From positions 8,122,001 to 8,186,000 of the forward strand of contig OU612068.1 in the NCBI GenBank assembly GCA_914767715.1: 64,000 nt of DNA. The letters run 5' to 3'. Below, piece by piece: positions 10,660 through 21,900 of this stretch. The position numbers were made by a program, and so were the translations under genes. The notes below the pieces were generated by a model that saw only the letters and a list, made by a program, of their open reading frames with translations, searched no databases and was not told where the DNA came from. Numbering within the stretch: position 1 is the stretch's first letter; every line of letters starts with the position of its first letter. Source of the DNA: Membranipora membranacea. Its lineage: Eukaryota; Bryozoa; Gymnolaemata; Cheilostomatida; Membraniporidae.

Positions 10660-12112
10660 TGATAAACTGAATAATGAAGTAAAAGTTATAGGCTGCATTT
10701 GAAACCAACTCTAGGAAACATTATATTTTCCTTCATTTGGATTTTCCTCCCCTGCATGCAAATAAGATCAAACTTGATATAAGGATCTCTACATAGAGAA
10801 CGATTAGTAATATAACAATTGACCGGTAGCTTTAGTGATACATTAATTATCATACACTGAGTGCTGAGTGCTGAGTTTTGCGATCAGGTGAATCCAAATT
10901 AATCTAACCAAGAACCAACAATTAAGACCTTACTCGATGGCCCTGGTGCAAGTGACTGAGTAATTGCACATCTCATCAAAATCATGATTATAAATGGTAT
11001 TTTTGTCAACTTTAATTGATTGTAGAAAGGGCAGGCGAGGTTGTTGGGGTGAAGTCTGCCCTTGAGAAAACTATAAACAAATTTCTTGGACCAATAGTTG
11101 AAATTTTAGTTTAATTGTAATGAGACAGTAGTTGAAATGTAGACAGTTTTCTTCTTAAAGCCAGTAAAATGTGCCGTTTACTAAAGCAAATCTTTTTGAT
11201 TTCGTCCATATAAAATTTGCATTAAGGGAGAGCAAATTGGGAAAGGGTGTAGTGTCACATCATACTCATTGGCAAGGCTCAATCAAATCAGGCTAGTCAG
11301 GTGAAGCACTGCATTGATTTCAATTTTGATGATCTTGAGGCCTATGTAAGGTTCAGTACCTTTATCGTGTCTTGCAACCATCTTCTTGTTGCTAAACTTG
11401 AGGGCATTTCTACTCTACTAGAAGAGGAGAATAGAGTGTTATAAGACACTGAAAATATTTCACGAGAAGAAAACACCAACAGAAAACAACCAATTTTCAG
11501 CTTGGAACATGCAACTGCGGCAATGTTACCTCTGCCCATATTATGTCATCCTGAAAGAGGGATCCCCTTAGAAAAAGTTTTCTTAAAAATAAATCCAGCA
11601 CTTTTATTTAAGGTCATGATTCCTCACAGGATGGTCACAGAGATTTGAAACTTACTACCAGACACCTCCCAATTTATAAAATCTTTTTAAGCTGCATTTA
11701 CACTGCAGATTTTTCATACAGATTTAATAATTTTAATCAAGAAAGATTTCTAAAATGGAAAATCAAGATGTCAATTAATTAATGTTTGACCCTATAATGG
11801 ATCATTTGGCTAAGAATGATTGGGCAAATGCATTTTGGGAGAGATTTTTAACCGACGAAGCGTCACAGTAGGAAAAGGTGCCCCTGCATTAGCAAGTTTG
11901 ATACCTTCACAATATCTGATATCATTGTGAAGCTCTTATAAGACCAATGGAACCAAAGGGACTTGATGCTCGACAAACCTGCAATTAGTTAAAGAGTTAA
12001 AAAAACTCTAGAGTCTCTTGGGTGACCATGTGGTTATCTTCTGGTTTATCTCCTCTGACTTAAGCGCAAGCGGAAGAGCAGAGGAGGTGATATGAGGCAT
12101 GATCATCAAAAA
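10660..12112. other. Intergenic, no gene seen
   Basis: AT-rich; only short frames such as 11342-11539 on the minus strand, with nothing recognisable. Confidence 0.45.
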
Positions 12113-12286
12113 AAGAGAGCTATCATCCAAATTGATTTATTATACTTGATCACTTGAGATTGGATATGATTTCTAAGCTTACCGCTTCCATTGCATACTT
12201 GGAGCATTTAGCAACTTCAAAATCCAAAATCAGTTTTTCAAATAAATCTTAAAATTTCAGTGAATTCGTCAGCATCATGAAAACCT
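12113..12286 (+). repeat. Dispersed repeat, copy 1
   Basis: The block GCTATCATCCAA ... CACTTGAGATTGG ... TTCCATTGCATACTTGGAG recurs in the same orientation at about 17413-17520 and, in part, at about 28975-29130. Here and at 29 kb the similarity continues for some 100 further bases (AACTTC, TTTTTCAAA, AAAACCTA). It looks like a non-coding interspersed element. Confidence 0.65.
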
Positions 12287-12923
12287 ATCAACGATAATGC
12301 ATGCTGTTGAGTTATCACTCAAATCAATGATCAGCCATACTTGACTGTCATGACCGCCATGGAAATATCACTTTGGAAAAGAGGAAAAGTTGGGTGTTTG
12401 AGTTCCTTGTTCAGAATAGCTGTTACGTTACGAGAGCCCATGTATGTTATTACTCCAGTTAGAAATTTTTTCGATGACATACGCCTTCTAGTGGCTTGTC
12501 AATATTATGAATAATAATCCTCAGGATGGTGTCACAGATATATTTATAAACAGGTTCTTCTGGTGGATTGAAACAGTTCCCAACCATCAGAGGTTACAAG
12601 CTCCCTGTGGATAACTTTTTCTTCTAGAGTTGTGTTCGCTTTTGTAAGCTCAAAAGACATAGAACCCATTAGTTTTGATTTATTATATGAGTTATTGTAT
12701 TATTATTGGAAGTGATCGTTCACACTCATACATGTACACTGATCATTTCGATACAAATAAGCTTTTATAAATGTTATATCAGTTCACAAAAAAGTTTACA
12801 GTAGAGAATATCAGTAAACAAATACAAAATACTGAGTCACAAGATTCTTATAATCATGTTAACAACAAGAGCGAAACTTTATACACTGAGCTCAGGTTAA
12901 GTACGCCTGAAAAGGTTCCATTC

Positions 12924-13383
12924 CTAAGTGCATTTGCAATGTGAACTGGGACAGAAAGGGGTCACGTAGTTACAATTGTCGTTGCACCAGACGTCCAGCT
13001 GGGCTCCATATGGAGCCACACCCTGACACACTTTCCTGCCTTGAGAAGGCGTGTTGGGTCTAGCGGTCTGTGGTGCCTGAGCAGTTATTTCGGCGGCGTT
13101 GTTGTTGTTGCTCACAGCCCCAGCTCTCTTCTGCTGAGCATCACATGTACCAGTCAACATGGCGGCACCCAGAAATATCAAACATACAGCAAACTGAAAA
13201 GGATACAAACAAATATTATTTAATATGCATTGTAGTATCCTTCAGGTTTTTCAATACAATTATTGCTGCTCAACAAAATATCAAAGATCTTGAATGCTTT
13301 AGCTGTGTGAATAAGCCTTAATGCGCTCTTCCAACAATTTCTTTACACAAACTTGTTGACAAAATTTATTCACGAACCTTCAT
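12924..13383 (-). CDS. Secreted cysteine-rich peptide, left palindrome copy
   Basis: Exon 1 (13383-13378) encodes only Met-Lys; after an intron, exon 2 (13193-12924) completes a 91-residue protein. The same split exists in the right-arm copy, which supports the unusual 6-base coding exon. Residues 1 to about 21 form a signal peptide (MKFAVCLIFLGAAMLTGTC). A low-complexity Asn/Ala/Gln/Pro linker follows, then a C-terminal domain with six cysteines in the pattern C-x(n)-WC-x3-C-x7-C-x4-C-x-C. A comparable WC..NC..CP..C.C module occurs in secreted invertebrate proteins, including some that bind carbohydrate; binding here is only inference. The frame ends at TAG right after the last Cys-Thr. Very similar to the plus-strand copy at 15991-16498. 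Confidence 0.85.
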
Positions 13384-13584
13384 ATTTATCTCAGCGGCTG
13401 AAACCGTGGAAAACCTGCTGTTAAACTGTGCACAAATGGAATTGTATTACTAAATGATTGAAATATTACTGATTTTATATCTCTTTTTATATGATGAGAT
13501 TGAACTCTACTCCACAGAACAGCTTTCTAACTATCCAAAGAAGTTGTAAATGAGTTCTAATGATTGCATACATTCTACTCACTG

Positions 13585-13593
13585 TTTATATAC
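13585..13593 (-). promoter_or_regulatory. TATA box of left cysteine-rich peptide gene
   Basis: Reverse strand reads GTATATAAA, about 200 bases upstream of the ATG. The matching site GTATATAAG lies at the same relative place in the right arm, and the surrounding sequence (CTCAACAG before, AGTGAGTAGA after) is conserved between arms. Confidence 0.6.
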
Positions 13594-14515
13594 TGTTGAG
13601 CCATGGCTCTATCTCTATAGTAAATAATCCGGATCTGTATAATGGTGAAATCACAATATAAATGTGTAATCCTAATCCTCCAATTTTCTTTGAAAAAACC
13701 TTCAAACCTATACTCTAGAGGTGCGGTGCGGCATACAACTCCCCTTCTACACACATACAGCTCACATAAGTCTATGTTTTTGACAAAGCACAATGATAAT
13801 GGAAAAATGAGTCAATCCCCATTGACTTGTGACAGTCTAAGTTTCATCATCTAATGAAACAATGACTGAATATGGATGTGACAGGTTGCCCTGCATGTAA
13901 GGATCAGGATTATTGTAAGGAGGGGTAAGAGTACAATAGAAAAGTGACGCACATGGGAACCAATTGTCGTCAACCCTCATCATCTTGACTTGTTGACATT
14001 TGTTTGGCTGAGTAGATTTAAGAGTTGGTGAACTCTGGCATGTTACAGCTAGGGTTGCTCACTCTGATGACATCAATTGTTTTGGAATCCTTGAAAAAAA
14101 AGGTCTTTTTCATGAATCAATTCTTCAAAATTGCACAAAATATCAATCATTTTCTTCAGCAAAAGCAATTACATTCCTCAAATGTAATCAAATATCAGCA
14201 ATGATAAATGATAAATCAACCCAAAATTTTGAAACTTAGTTTCAAAGATTATTAGCTACACAAAGAGGCTGATTGTGTTGTAATCCATGCACTACATCTA
14301 CGGAAGAAGACAAGCAGCTCAAAAATGAGCAATACATATATATATATATTTTTATTGCATTAATCATCATCCGAAGAAGGACTCCCTGATGTGCAAAACA
14401 AAACAACGAAAGATAATTGTGCGAATAAAACTCAATTTCTAAGGTTACAATGTTTACCCTTGCTCCATCTTACCGAAATAACAGCTTTCAGCAACTAAAT
14501 TTACCTCTAACTTAT

Positions 14516-14894
14516 TGACGTTAACTAGGACATGGCGTATTAGTCGACCCCCTCCTATAGGAGAACACCCAGCTATCTTGTTAATCTTTGAGATAAGAAA
14601 AAGTACAATTATATGATAACTCTATGGCAGAAAACAACAACAGAAAACACTCATGTTATAGTAATTGTGATAATGTTAGCTCCGCCCTTATGTCATCATG
14701 AAGGAGGGATTCCCAAATAAAATCAACTTTTCTGTTTCATTGTTTTCATTATACTTTTGATTTTGAACAGAAAAAATCTTAGCTCTTAACTCTGAGTTTA
14801 GACTTTGCACCAATAGAGCGCAAATTTTTTTTTTCTCTGTAGAATGAATGCAGAATGACTGCATACGCTAAAATGCAAAAAAGATTAAGTGGGT
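14516..14894. other. Centre of the palindrome (unpaired spacer)
   Basis: About 380 bases between the two arms with no inverted partner that I can see. It includes TCGACCCCCTCCTATAGGAG and sequence around 14570-14760 that is also weakly similar to about 11440-11600 (AAACACC... CATGTTA ... TGTCATC.TGAA.GAGGGAT). No gene is evident. Confidence 0.5.
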
Positions 14895-15780
14895 TGTGAT
14901 TTTGAGGTAAATTTAGTTGCTGAAAGCTGTTATTTCGGTAAGATGGAGCAAGGGTAAACAAAATGTAACCTTGGAAATTGAGCTTTATTCGCTTGATTAT
15001 AACTCGTTGCTTTGTTTTGCACATCAGGGAGAACATCTTTGGATGATGATTAATGAATAAAATGTATATATATAAATATATTGCTCATTTTTGAGCTGCT
15101 TGTTTTCTTCCATAGATATAGTGCATGGATTACAACACAATCAGCCTCTTTGTGTAGCTAATAATCTTTGAAACTAAGTTTCAAAATATTGGGTTGATTT
15201 ATCATTTATCATTGGTGATATTTTGATGATATTCGTGGAATGTAATTGCTTTTGCTGAAGAAAATGTTTGATATTTTGTGCAAGTTTGAGTTATTGATTC
15301 ATGAAAAAGACTTTTTGTCAAAGAATTCAAAACAATTGATATCATCAGGGTGAGCAACCCTAGCTGTAACATGCCACAGTTCACCAACTCTTAAATCAAC
15401 TCAGCCAAACAAATGTCAACAAGTCAAGATGATGAGGGTTGACGACAATTGGTTTGTGCGGTTGTGCGTCGCTTTTCTATTGTACTCTTACCCTTCCTTA
15501 CAATTATCCTGATCCTTACATGCAGGGCAACCTGTCACATCAATATTCAGTCTTTGTTTCATTCGATGACGAAGCTTAGACTGTCAAGAGTCAATGGGGA
15601 TATGAATCATTTTTACACTATCATTGTGCTTTGTCAAAAACGTAGACTTATGTAGGTTGTATGTGTGTAGAAGGGGGGTCTATGCCGCATCTCTAGGTAT
15701 AGGATTGCACATTTATATTGTGATTTCACCATTATACAGATCACGGATTATTACTATAGAGATAGAGCCATGGCTCAACA

Positions 15781-15789
15781 GTATATAAG
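15781..15789 (+). promoter_or_regulatory. TATA box of right cysteine-rich peptide gene
   Basis: GTATATAAG, about 200 bases before the ATG at 15991, in the same place as the TATA box of the left copy. The two promoters face away from each other across about 2.2 kb. Confidence 0.6.
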
Positions 15790-15990
15790 CAGTGAGTAGA
15801 GTGTATGTAATCATTAGAACTCATTTACAACTCCTTTGGATAGTTAGAAAGCTGTTCTGTGCTATAGAGTTCAATCTCATCATTTAAGAAGAGATATAAG
15901 ATCAGTAATATTTCAATCATTTAGTAATACAATTCCATTTGTGCACAGTTTAACAGCAGGTTTTCCACGGTTTCAGTCGCTGAGATAAAT

Positions 15991-16498
15991 ATGAAGGTTT
16001 GTGAATAAATTTTGTCAACAAGTTTGTGTAAAGAAATCGTTGGAAGAGGTCGTTAAGGCTTATTCACACAGCTAAAGCATTCAAGATCGTTGATATTTTG
16101 TTGAGCGGCAATAATTGTACTGAAAAGCCTGAAGGATACTACATTTCATATTAAATAATAATTGTTTGTATCTTCTTCAGTTTGCTGTATGTTTGATATT
16201 TCTGGGTGCCGCCATGTTGACTGGTACATGTGATGCTCAGCAGAAGAAAGCTGGGGCTGTGAGCAACAACAACAACGCCGCCGCCGAAATAACTGCTCAG
16301 CCGCCACAGACCGCTAGACCCGACCCTCCTTCTCAAGGCAGGAAAGTGTGCCAGGGTGTGGCTCCATATGGAACCCAGCTGGACGTCTGGTGCGACAACA
16401 ATTGTAACTATGTGACCCCATACTGTCCCAGTTCACATTGCAAATGCACTTGGGAATGGAACTTTTTCAGGCGTATTTCACCTGAGCTCAGAGTATAA
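15991..16498 (+). CDS. Secreted cysteine-rich peptide, right palindrome copy (extended C-terminus)
   Basis: Exon 1 is 15991-15996 (Met-Lys, then GTTTGT); exon 2 is 16181-16498. The 107-residue product has the same signal peptide, linker and six-cysteine domain as the left copy, with a few substitutions (for example one extra Ala in the linker, and ND/DN and F/Y changes in the domain). The left copy stops at TAG just after the last cysteine. Here that codon is TGG, so translation continues for 15 more residues rich in Trp, Phe and Arg to TAA. The pair are paralogues within the inverted duplication. A polyadenylation signal AATAAA lies at 16785-16790. Confidence 0.85.
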
Positions 16499-17412
16499 AG
16501 TTTTGCTCTTGTTGCTAACATGATTACAAGAATCTTGCGACTCAGTATTTTCCATTTGTTTACTGCTATTCTTTACTCTATACATTTTTTAAACTTTAAA
16601 ATTGATACCGATATGACATTTATAAAAGCTTTAAAACTATTTTGCGACTGAATTGATAAACTGATAATGCCTATAACATATTTGACTGCTACTTTTTCCA
16701 AAATTATTTCTATTGAAGCCAGCGAGGTGCATTGAGTCAGTGTGCATGTATGTGTGTGTGAACGATCACTTCCAATAATAATACAATAAATCATGATTAA
16801 TCAATACTAATTGGGTTCTATGTCTTTCGAGCTTGAAAGAGAGAACACAACTCTAGAAGAATAAAATTAACAACAAGGAGTTTGTACCCTCTGATGGTGG
16901 AGAGTTGTTTCAATCCACCAGTAGGGCCGGTTTATAAAGATATCAGACACCATCCTGAGGATTATTATTCAGGGTAATGACGAGCCAATATAAGGTGAAA
17001 GTCATCTAAAATATCGCCAACTGGAGTTATAACATACATGGGCTCTCGTAAAGTAACAGCTATTCTGAACAAGGAACTCAAACACCCAACTTTTCCTCTT
17101 TTCCAAAGTGGTATTTCCATAGCGGTCATAGCTCAATGCAAAGGATGGCTGACCATTGATTTTAGCAATAACTCAACAGCATGCATTATCGTCGTTAAAT
17201 CTTGATATAATTTGATTGATTTAAAGTGGAATTTGTTTAAATGGACTGCTTCATCCTGTAGTGAATCCTGTAAGCAAATTGCAGTATCTACTCTATATTT
17301 AGCACAAATGTCTGAAGTCGTTTTCATAATTTAAGTTGAGGCATCAGCTTCGTTTAGTAGTGCATATTTTTGAATGTCTCATGGTAATGAATATCAAACT
17401 TGTGTGTATTGG

Positions 17413-17520
17413 GAGGCTATCATCCAAACATGACAATACTAGACCACTTGAAATTGGACACGATTTCCAATCTTACGGGTTCCATTGCAGACTTGGAGCC
17501 TGCCAAGATCACAGATAAAT
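17413..17520 (+). repeat. Dispersed repeat, copy 2
   Basis: Same orientation as the copy at 12113, despite lying beyond the opposite arm of the palindrome, so it is not part of the inverted duplication. Shares GCTATCATCCAAA, CCACTTGAAATTGG and TTCCATTGCAGACTTGGAGCC. Confidence 0.6.
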
Positions 17521-17529
17521 ATACTGCAA

Positions 17530-18534
17530 AATTTGAAAGGGTCATTGTGTAAAAGATGCGTGGTGATAAATATATTTGTTCCATCTATAAAAATAATAAA
17601 ACACACAGACTAAGAGAACACATTATTCTATAAGTCAATGGCAACAGATCTAAAGCAATTTTTTTCTAAGATTGGTGCGCCAGTTTAGTGAGCGGAACCT
17701 GCCAGATGAAAGCCTGCCAAAGCCAATTAATGGTATATGAACATGAATCGCTTTTTCTGAGTATACATATCATCGAGGCTCCTGAGATCAAGCCTGCCAA
17801 GATGGCTGGCTGACTTGGTGACATTTTTGAGCATTTTCAGTTCGTTATAGCAGAGAGGTGTATATATATTGTGGCAAGATGGAAAGTCAGCACACTTTCA
17901 ATGAATGATGTGTAAGCTGTTTTCCTTGGTGATTCTTCTACATCCAGATATGACAACTTACTTATTATATAGTCTTCTGCGTGCCTTCTCGACCATGAGA
18001 GATGCGTTCTAAGACTACTTCATGCTAGAGTGAGTTTGGATAATTTTTGATTGAAATGTTCCCTAGCTTGAGTTTATACATTAGAACCCACATTGATACT
18101 AAAGCAGGCAAATGTATACGCCCACAATTCCAAACAGCAGACAATTCCACCAAACAATACAGCCAATTCCTGGAGTTAATAATTTCTCCTAAATATAATA
18201 ATTTTGAGGCTCCTTAAATTCTTTATAAACATTTAATTTTTATTGCTGGAAAAAACTGTTACATTGTGAGAAATGACATAACAGATAATATATGAGGTTA
18301 TTATATAAGTATTTAGGAAAATACAAAATATATATAGTCGGAACAATACACATATGGCACATATGATCAAAATACAAAATACTTGATATGAGTGCAAAAT
18401 GTTGCACAGTAAAAAATGATTTTGTATAATCGAAACGGGAGGGGATAACTCACATTTGCTGCTGTTATCAGTTATCACTGCATGGTTGTTGCATTATGCT
18501 CATTGCCTTGTAATATTTACTTGATTACAACCAG
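17530..18534. other. Intergenic, no gene seen
   Basis: AT-rich. The short phrase GCCTGCCAA recurs near 17717 and 17793 and in the preceding repeat. No convincing coding region. Confidence 0.45.
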
Positions 18535-18828
18535 GACACCTCATCTAAGAGTAAGAGGTTGCTCAGGACAGGATTAGACAGAGTAAATTCTTTGGCAGGC
18601 ACCCGCTACCCGAACAGGATAGATCGGAGAAAAGTGAGCAATCAAGACACCTGCCCTTTTTTCCCTGATATACGTGTACAAAGGTATTATGTGGCTTTGA
18701 TTGATTATGATTATGCAGATTTAGGAAACAGTGTGGAAATGCTATTGGTCCGTTCTGTTGATGCCCTGGAGACATACAAAATATCCGTAAGATTATCATT
18801 ATATCCTCAAACCACTAATCTCATATAA
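18535..18828 (+). CDS. Candidate terminal exon, unknown protein
   Basis: After an acceptor (TTGATTACAACCAG) a frame opens in phase 0 and ends at TAA (18826-18828), giving about 97 codons. The peptide has a basic start, RYPNRIDRR, then a well-mixed segment with DYDYADLG and alternating hydrophobic residues. I do not recognise it. No matching upstream exon was found. It lies just beyond the 3' end of the minus-strand CUB gene (18941), so the two would converge. Confidence 0.35.
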   Translation, partial: DTSSKSKRLLRTGLDRVNSLAGTRYPNRIDRRKVSNQDTCPFFPDIRVQRYYVALIDYDYADLGNSVEMLLVRSVDALETYKISVRLSLYPQTTNLI

Positions 18829-18940
18829 TCCTACAAGGAAGAAGCTTAATGACGCTCAAGGTGAATGCAATCATAAGGCTTAATTATTTGTCATCGAAAA
18901 TCCTGGACATCATAGGAAAGGCAAAAGCAAAAACTGAAAA

Positions 18941-21900
18941 TTAATCAAGTGTATATACGTCGTAAACACTTAACGCATCCTCATAATCTATCGGATCACG
19001 ATTAACATTGTTTATCGGAGTGGTACAGTTTTCTAAGGAGAAATCTGATGTAGAAGATAAATTGTTAGCCTCAGTATGACATGCTCCGGTATTTGCTGTC
19101 GTCTCATCACAAGATTTATGGTCAGATGACAATGCATCTAATTGGTTCTCAGTCTCAATGTCTTTGGTTTTTCTAAAAGCTACATCACTTTCTATGGACG
19201 TGCTGTTTGTAGTTTCATCAATGACTGTACTCCTCTGCAGTCGCTTAAAGTCATTTGGTTTGGATATCGATGGCCCTGCATAATGTAAGGGTGGAGCAGC
19301 TGGTACCATAGGCCTTGAAGAAATGTCTTCTAAATTTTCTGGCACCTCTACTAAAGTGTCATGGAAATGCATCCCTCTTTTCTCCATCTCATCTAAACAT
19401 GTCCCCAACAAACCTGGTGAAGTGCATCTTGGTACCTTCATAGGAGGCATGGCTGTATGAGAATTCTGAATGCTCCTTTCTTGTTGAGAACTGCTAAGCA
19501 TGTCATTTTCATTGATGACACTGTAGTCTGCATATGCATCAGTCTTATCAATGTTATCAAAGACAGGTGATGTAGCAGATTCGCAGTCAAGGTCATCAGT
19601 ACGTTTTGGGTCTGGAATAAAAATATATAAATATTTTTACTGCATTATGTCCACGCAAAAATCTGACTGGCAATAGCATTGTAAAAGTTTGGAACCCCAG
19701 GTCTTTGTTTAATTCCATCAGTCCCGAAAGAACGCATTGCTTATTTTGGTTGCAGCCTGTATTATTGTAAGTCATGATCTGTTTGGTTTCTGATTCAGAC
19801 TACAGCACATCTTTTTGGTCTCATTTACCTAAAGCTGGATCCTGTAAAGTGATTTACAACACCTGCAGATATTTAGCTTGAGATCTAAGATGTTTACCAG
19901 TCGTTAGGCCTCTCTTCATGCTAATACCATGTAAGCCCCCTAACCCTCCCAATCCCATGTATATTAAACTGTAAAGCAGTCTAGTTTGTTTTTTTACTAT
20001 AACTACGTAAGACCACTTATAAAAGATGTCAATGTCAATTATCGGATTAGAGTGACTCAAGTTTTTAGTGGTATATAAGAATAAAGAACAGTTACGGCTG
20101 TATGATAATCTGTTAGGATCATTCAGTGGTTGGTGTTAACACTACAAACTCGCATTCCAAAACGCAATGAGTATCAATATTATCTCTTTGATTCTACTAC
20201 TCTTCACATCTTATGCTGCTTCCAGAGTTTGGACATCAACATGTCAGGATAAATCTGCACCAGGTGTGTACCAGTAGTTCATAAGATTATAAGAATAACA
20301 CACATTCTTTAGCTATTCTAGTTTAAGCGGTGAAACTGTGCCGGGATAGCTGGTAGTAACATTTAGTTGGGAAAGTGATTGATAATGAAATGCTGCTACC
20401 AAATCTATTTTTTATGTCCGAACAGGAAATAGAATTTTTTTTGCTACAACGCTGTTAGCCATAATGAGCTTCAAACACTGTTATTTTTAGCAGCTAAATA
20501 TCTGCATTATCATAGGTCCATGTAAAAATAGAAAATTAGGCAAATAAGTATCCCACAATGTATTTCTTCTGGAATTCCCATCGAAAACTATGGCAGCTCA
20601 TTAGAAGCTTTAAAAAAAAAAAAACCAAATATTTATCATTGTAGATCAGTACATTTTACAGACCACTGGAGTGAGGTCATGGGAATCGACATTTGTAGAC
20701 TGTGATATTGCTTGTGAGAGGATAGGACCTGTGGGGTCTGGAATGTCATTCGGTGGTTTGTGTAACTGTGATTTTTGTAGAGAAGACTTTTTGCGAATAG
20801 GTCTAGATATAGAAAAGTTGCATTATTTTTTGAGATATTCGGGCTGTACTACTATGGACGATATTCGAGATGTTTCACCTGCACATTGGGAACGCCGTGT
20901 GTATGTTTGCAAGGGATACGGTCCTAGAAAGTCTATTCATGATAATAATAGTAATCAATATCTGAGTGATAGTCGCTAAGCTATTAGTAATATTTTTTTC
21001 CGTTTCTTTTTTATAACAATGATCGTGGCTGAAATTGATTGTCAATGAACATTTTTCGATTATTGTAAGCAGTTAGTATTGAGTGTAAATACAAAATTAG
21101 TTATTACATGGATTGTTAGTTGATTGTACTTCAGTCTACAAACCTGGACAAATACTCTACTAATTCCTGATAAGAGTCATAAGATATACCTGCGATCCTC
21201 CTGAACAAGGTAAATAAGCTGTGATGTGCCATGTTTCTGCATAATTTTGTTTCAATTTAGAGCCTCCAATCCAGTTTTGCTACCACTGGTTTTGCTAAAG
21301 GAATGGCTTAGAATCAACTGCGAAAAACACACACTCGCAGCAGTGTGTGTTTTTGAGCGTATAGACTAGTTTGACTATAATGGGTTCAATGCATAGACTT
21401 AATAATAAACCTAGACAGGACACCATATACAGCTGAAGTGAGGCACTTAATTGTGGAGCGAAGTAACGCCATGCAAAGGTGTATAACAGCATCTTGTTAT
21501 CAAATTAATGCTATTTCTTCTTCAAAACAAACTCTTCAGGACAAGCTACTAAATCTATTGTAATTATCAAACTCAAAATCCGATCAAAATTGATCGAGTT
21601 ATTGACACAAAACCTGCATTTTGGACAGTAAATCAATGATAGCATCATTGTTTCTCCCCTTCCAATGTCGTTGCGTCGCCCACAATTAAATGTCTCTAAC
21701 TCCTTGATTTGAGATTTTACTTACCCATTGTATTGTGCAGAGCACTTTCTGCAATAGGTAATGGAGGTAATCGTCTAAGGGTCTTTGTTACGTCTTGTGG
21801 GCTTCTTCTTGTCCTAAAAATCAACACAAATATAAATAACGGGAGAGGTATGGATAAGCTGACATATCTACTAGACTAAGTAATTGTCAAGTTGTCCCCC

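Larger units (their letters stand above)
12287..17195. repeat. Large imperfect palindrome (inverted duplication), arms ~2.2-2.3 kb
   Basis: The left arm (about 12287-14515) and the right arm (about 14895-17195) are inverted copies. Landmarks pair throughout: ACGATAATGCATGCTGTTGAG at the outer edge, the AAACACCCAACTTTTCCTC block, a whole gene in each arm, AGGGTTGCTCAC, and AAATTTAGTTGCTGAAAGC near the centre. The arms differ by scattered substitutions and indels, so this is an old duplication and not an assembly fold-back. Each arm carries one secreted-peptide gene with its own TATA box, transcribed outward. Copies of a dispersed repeat flank both outer ends. Confidence 0.9.
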
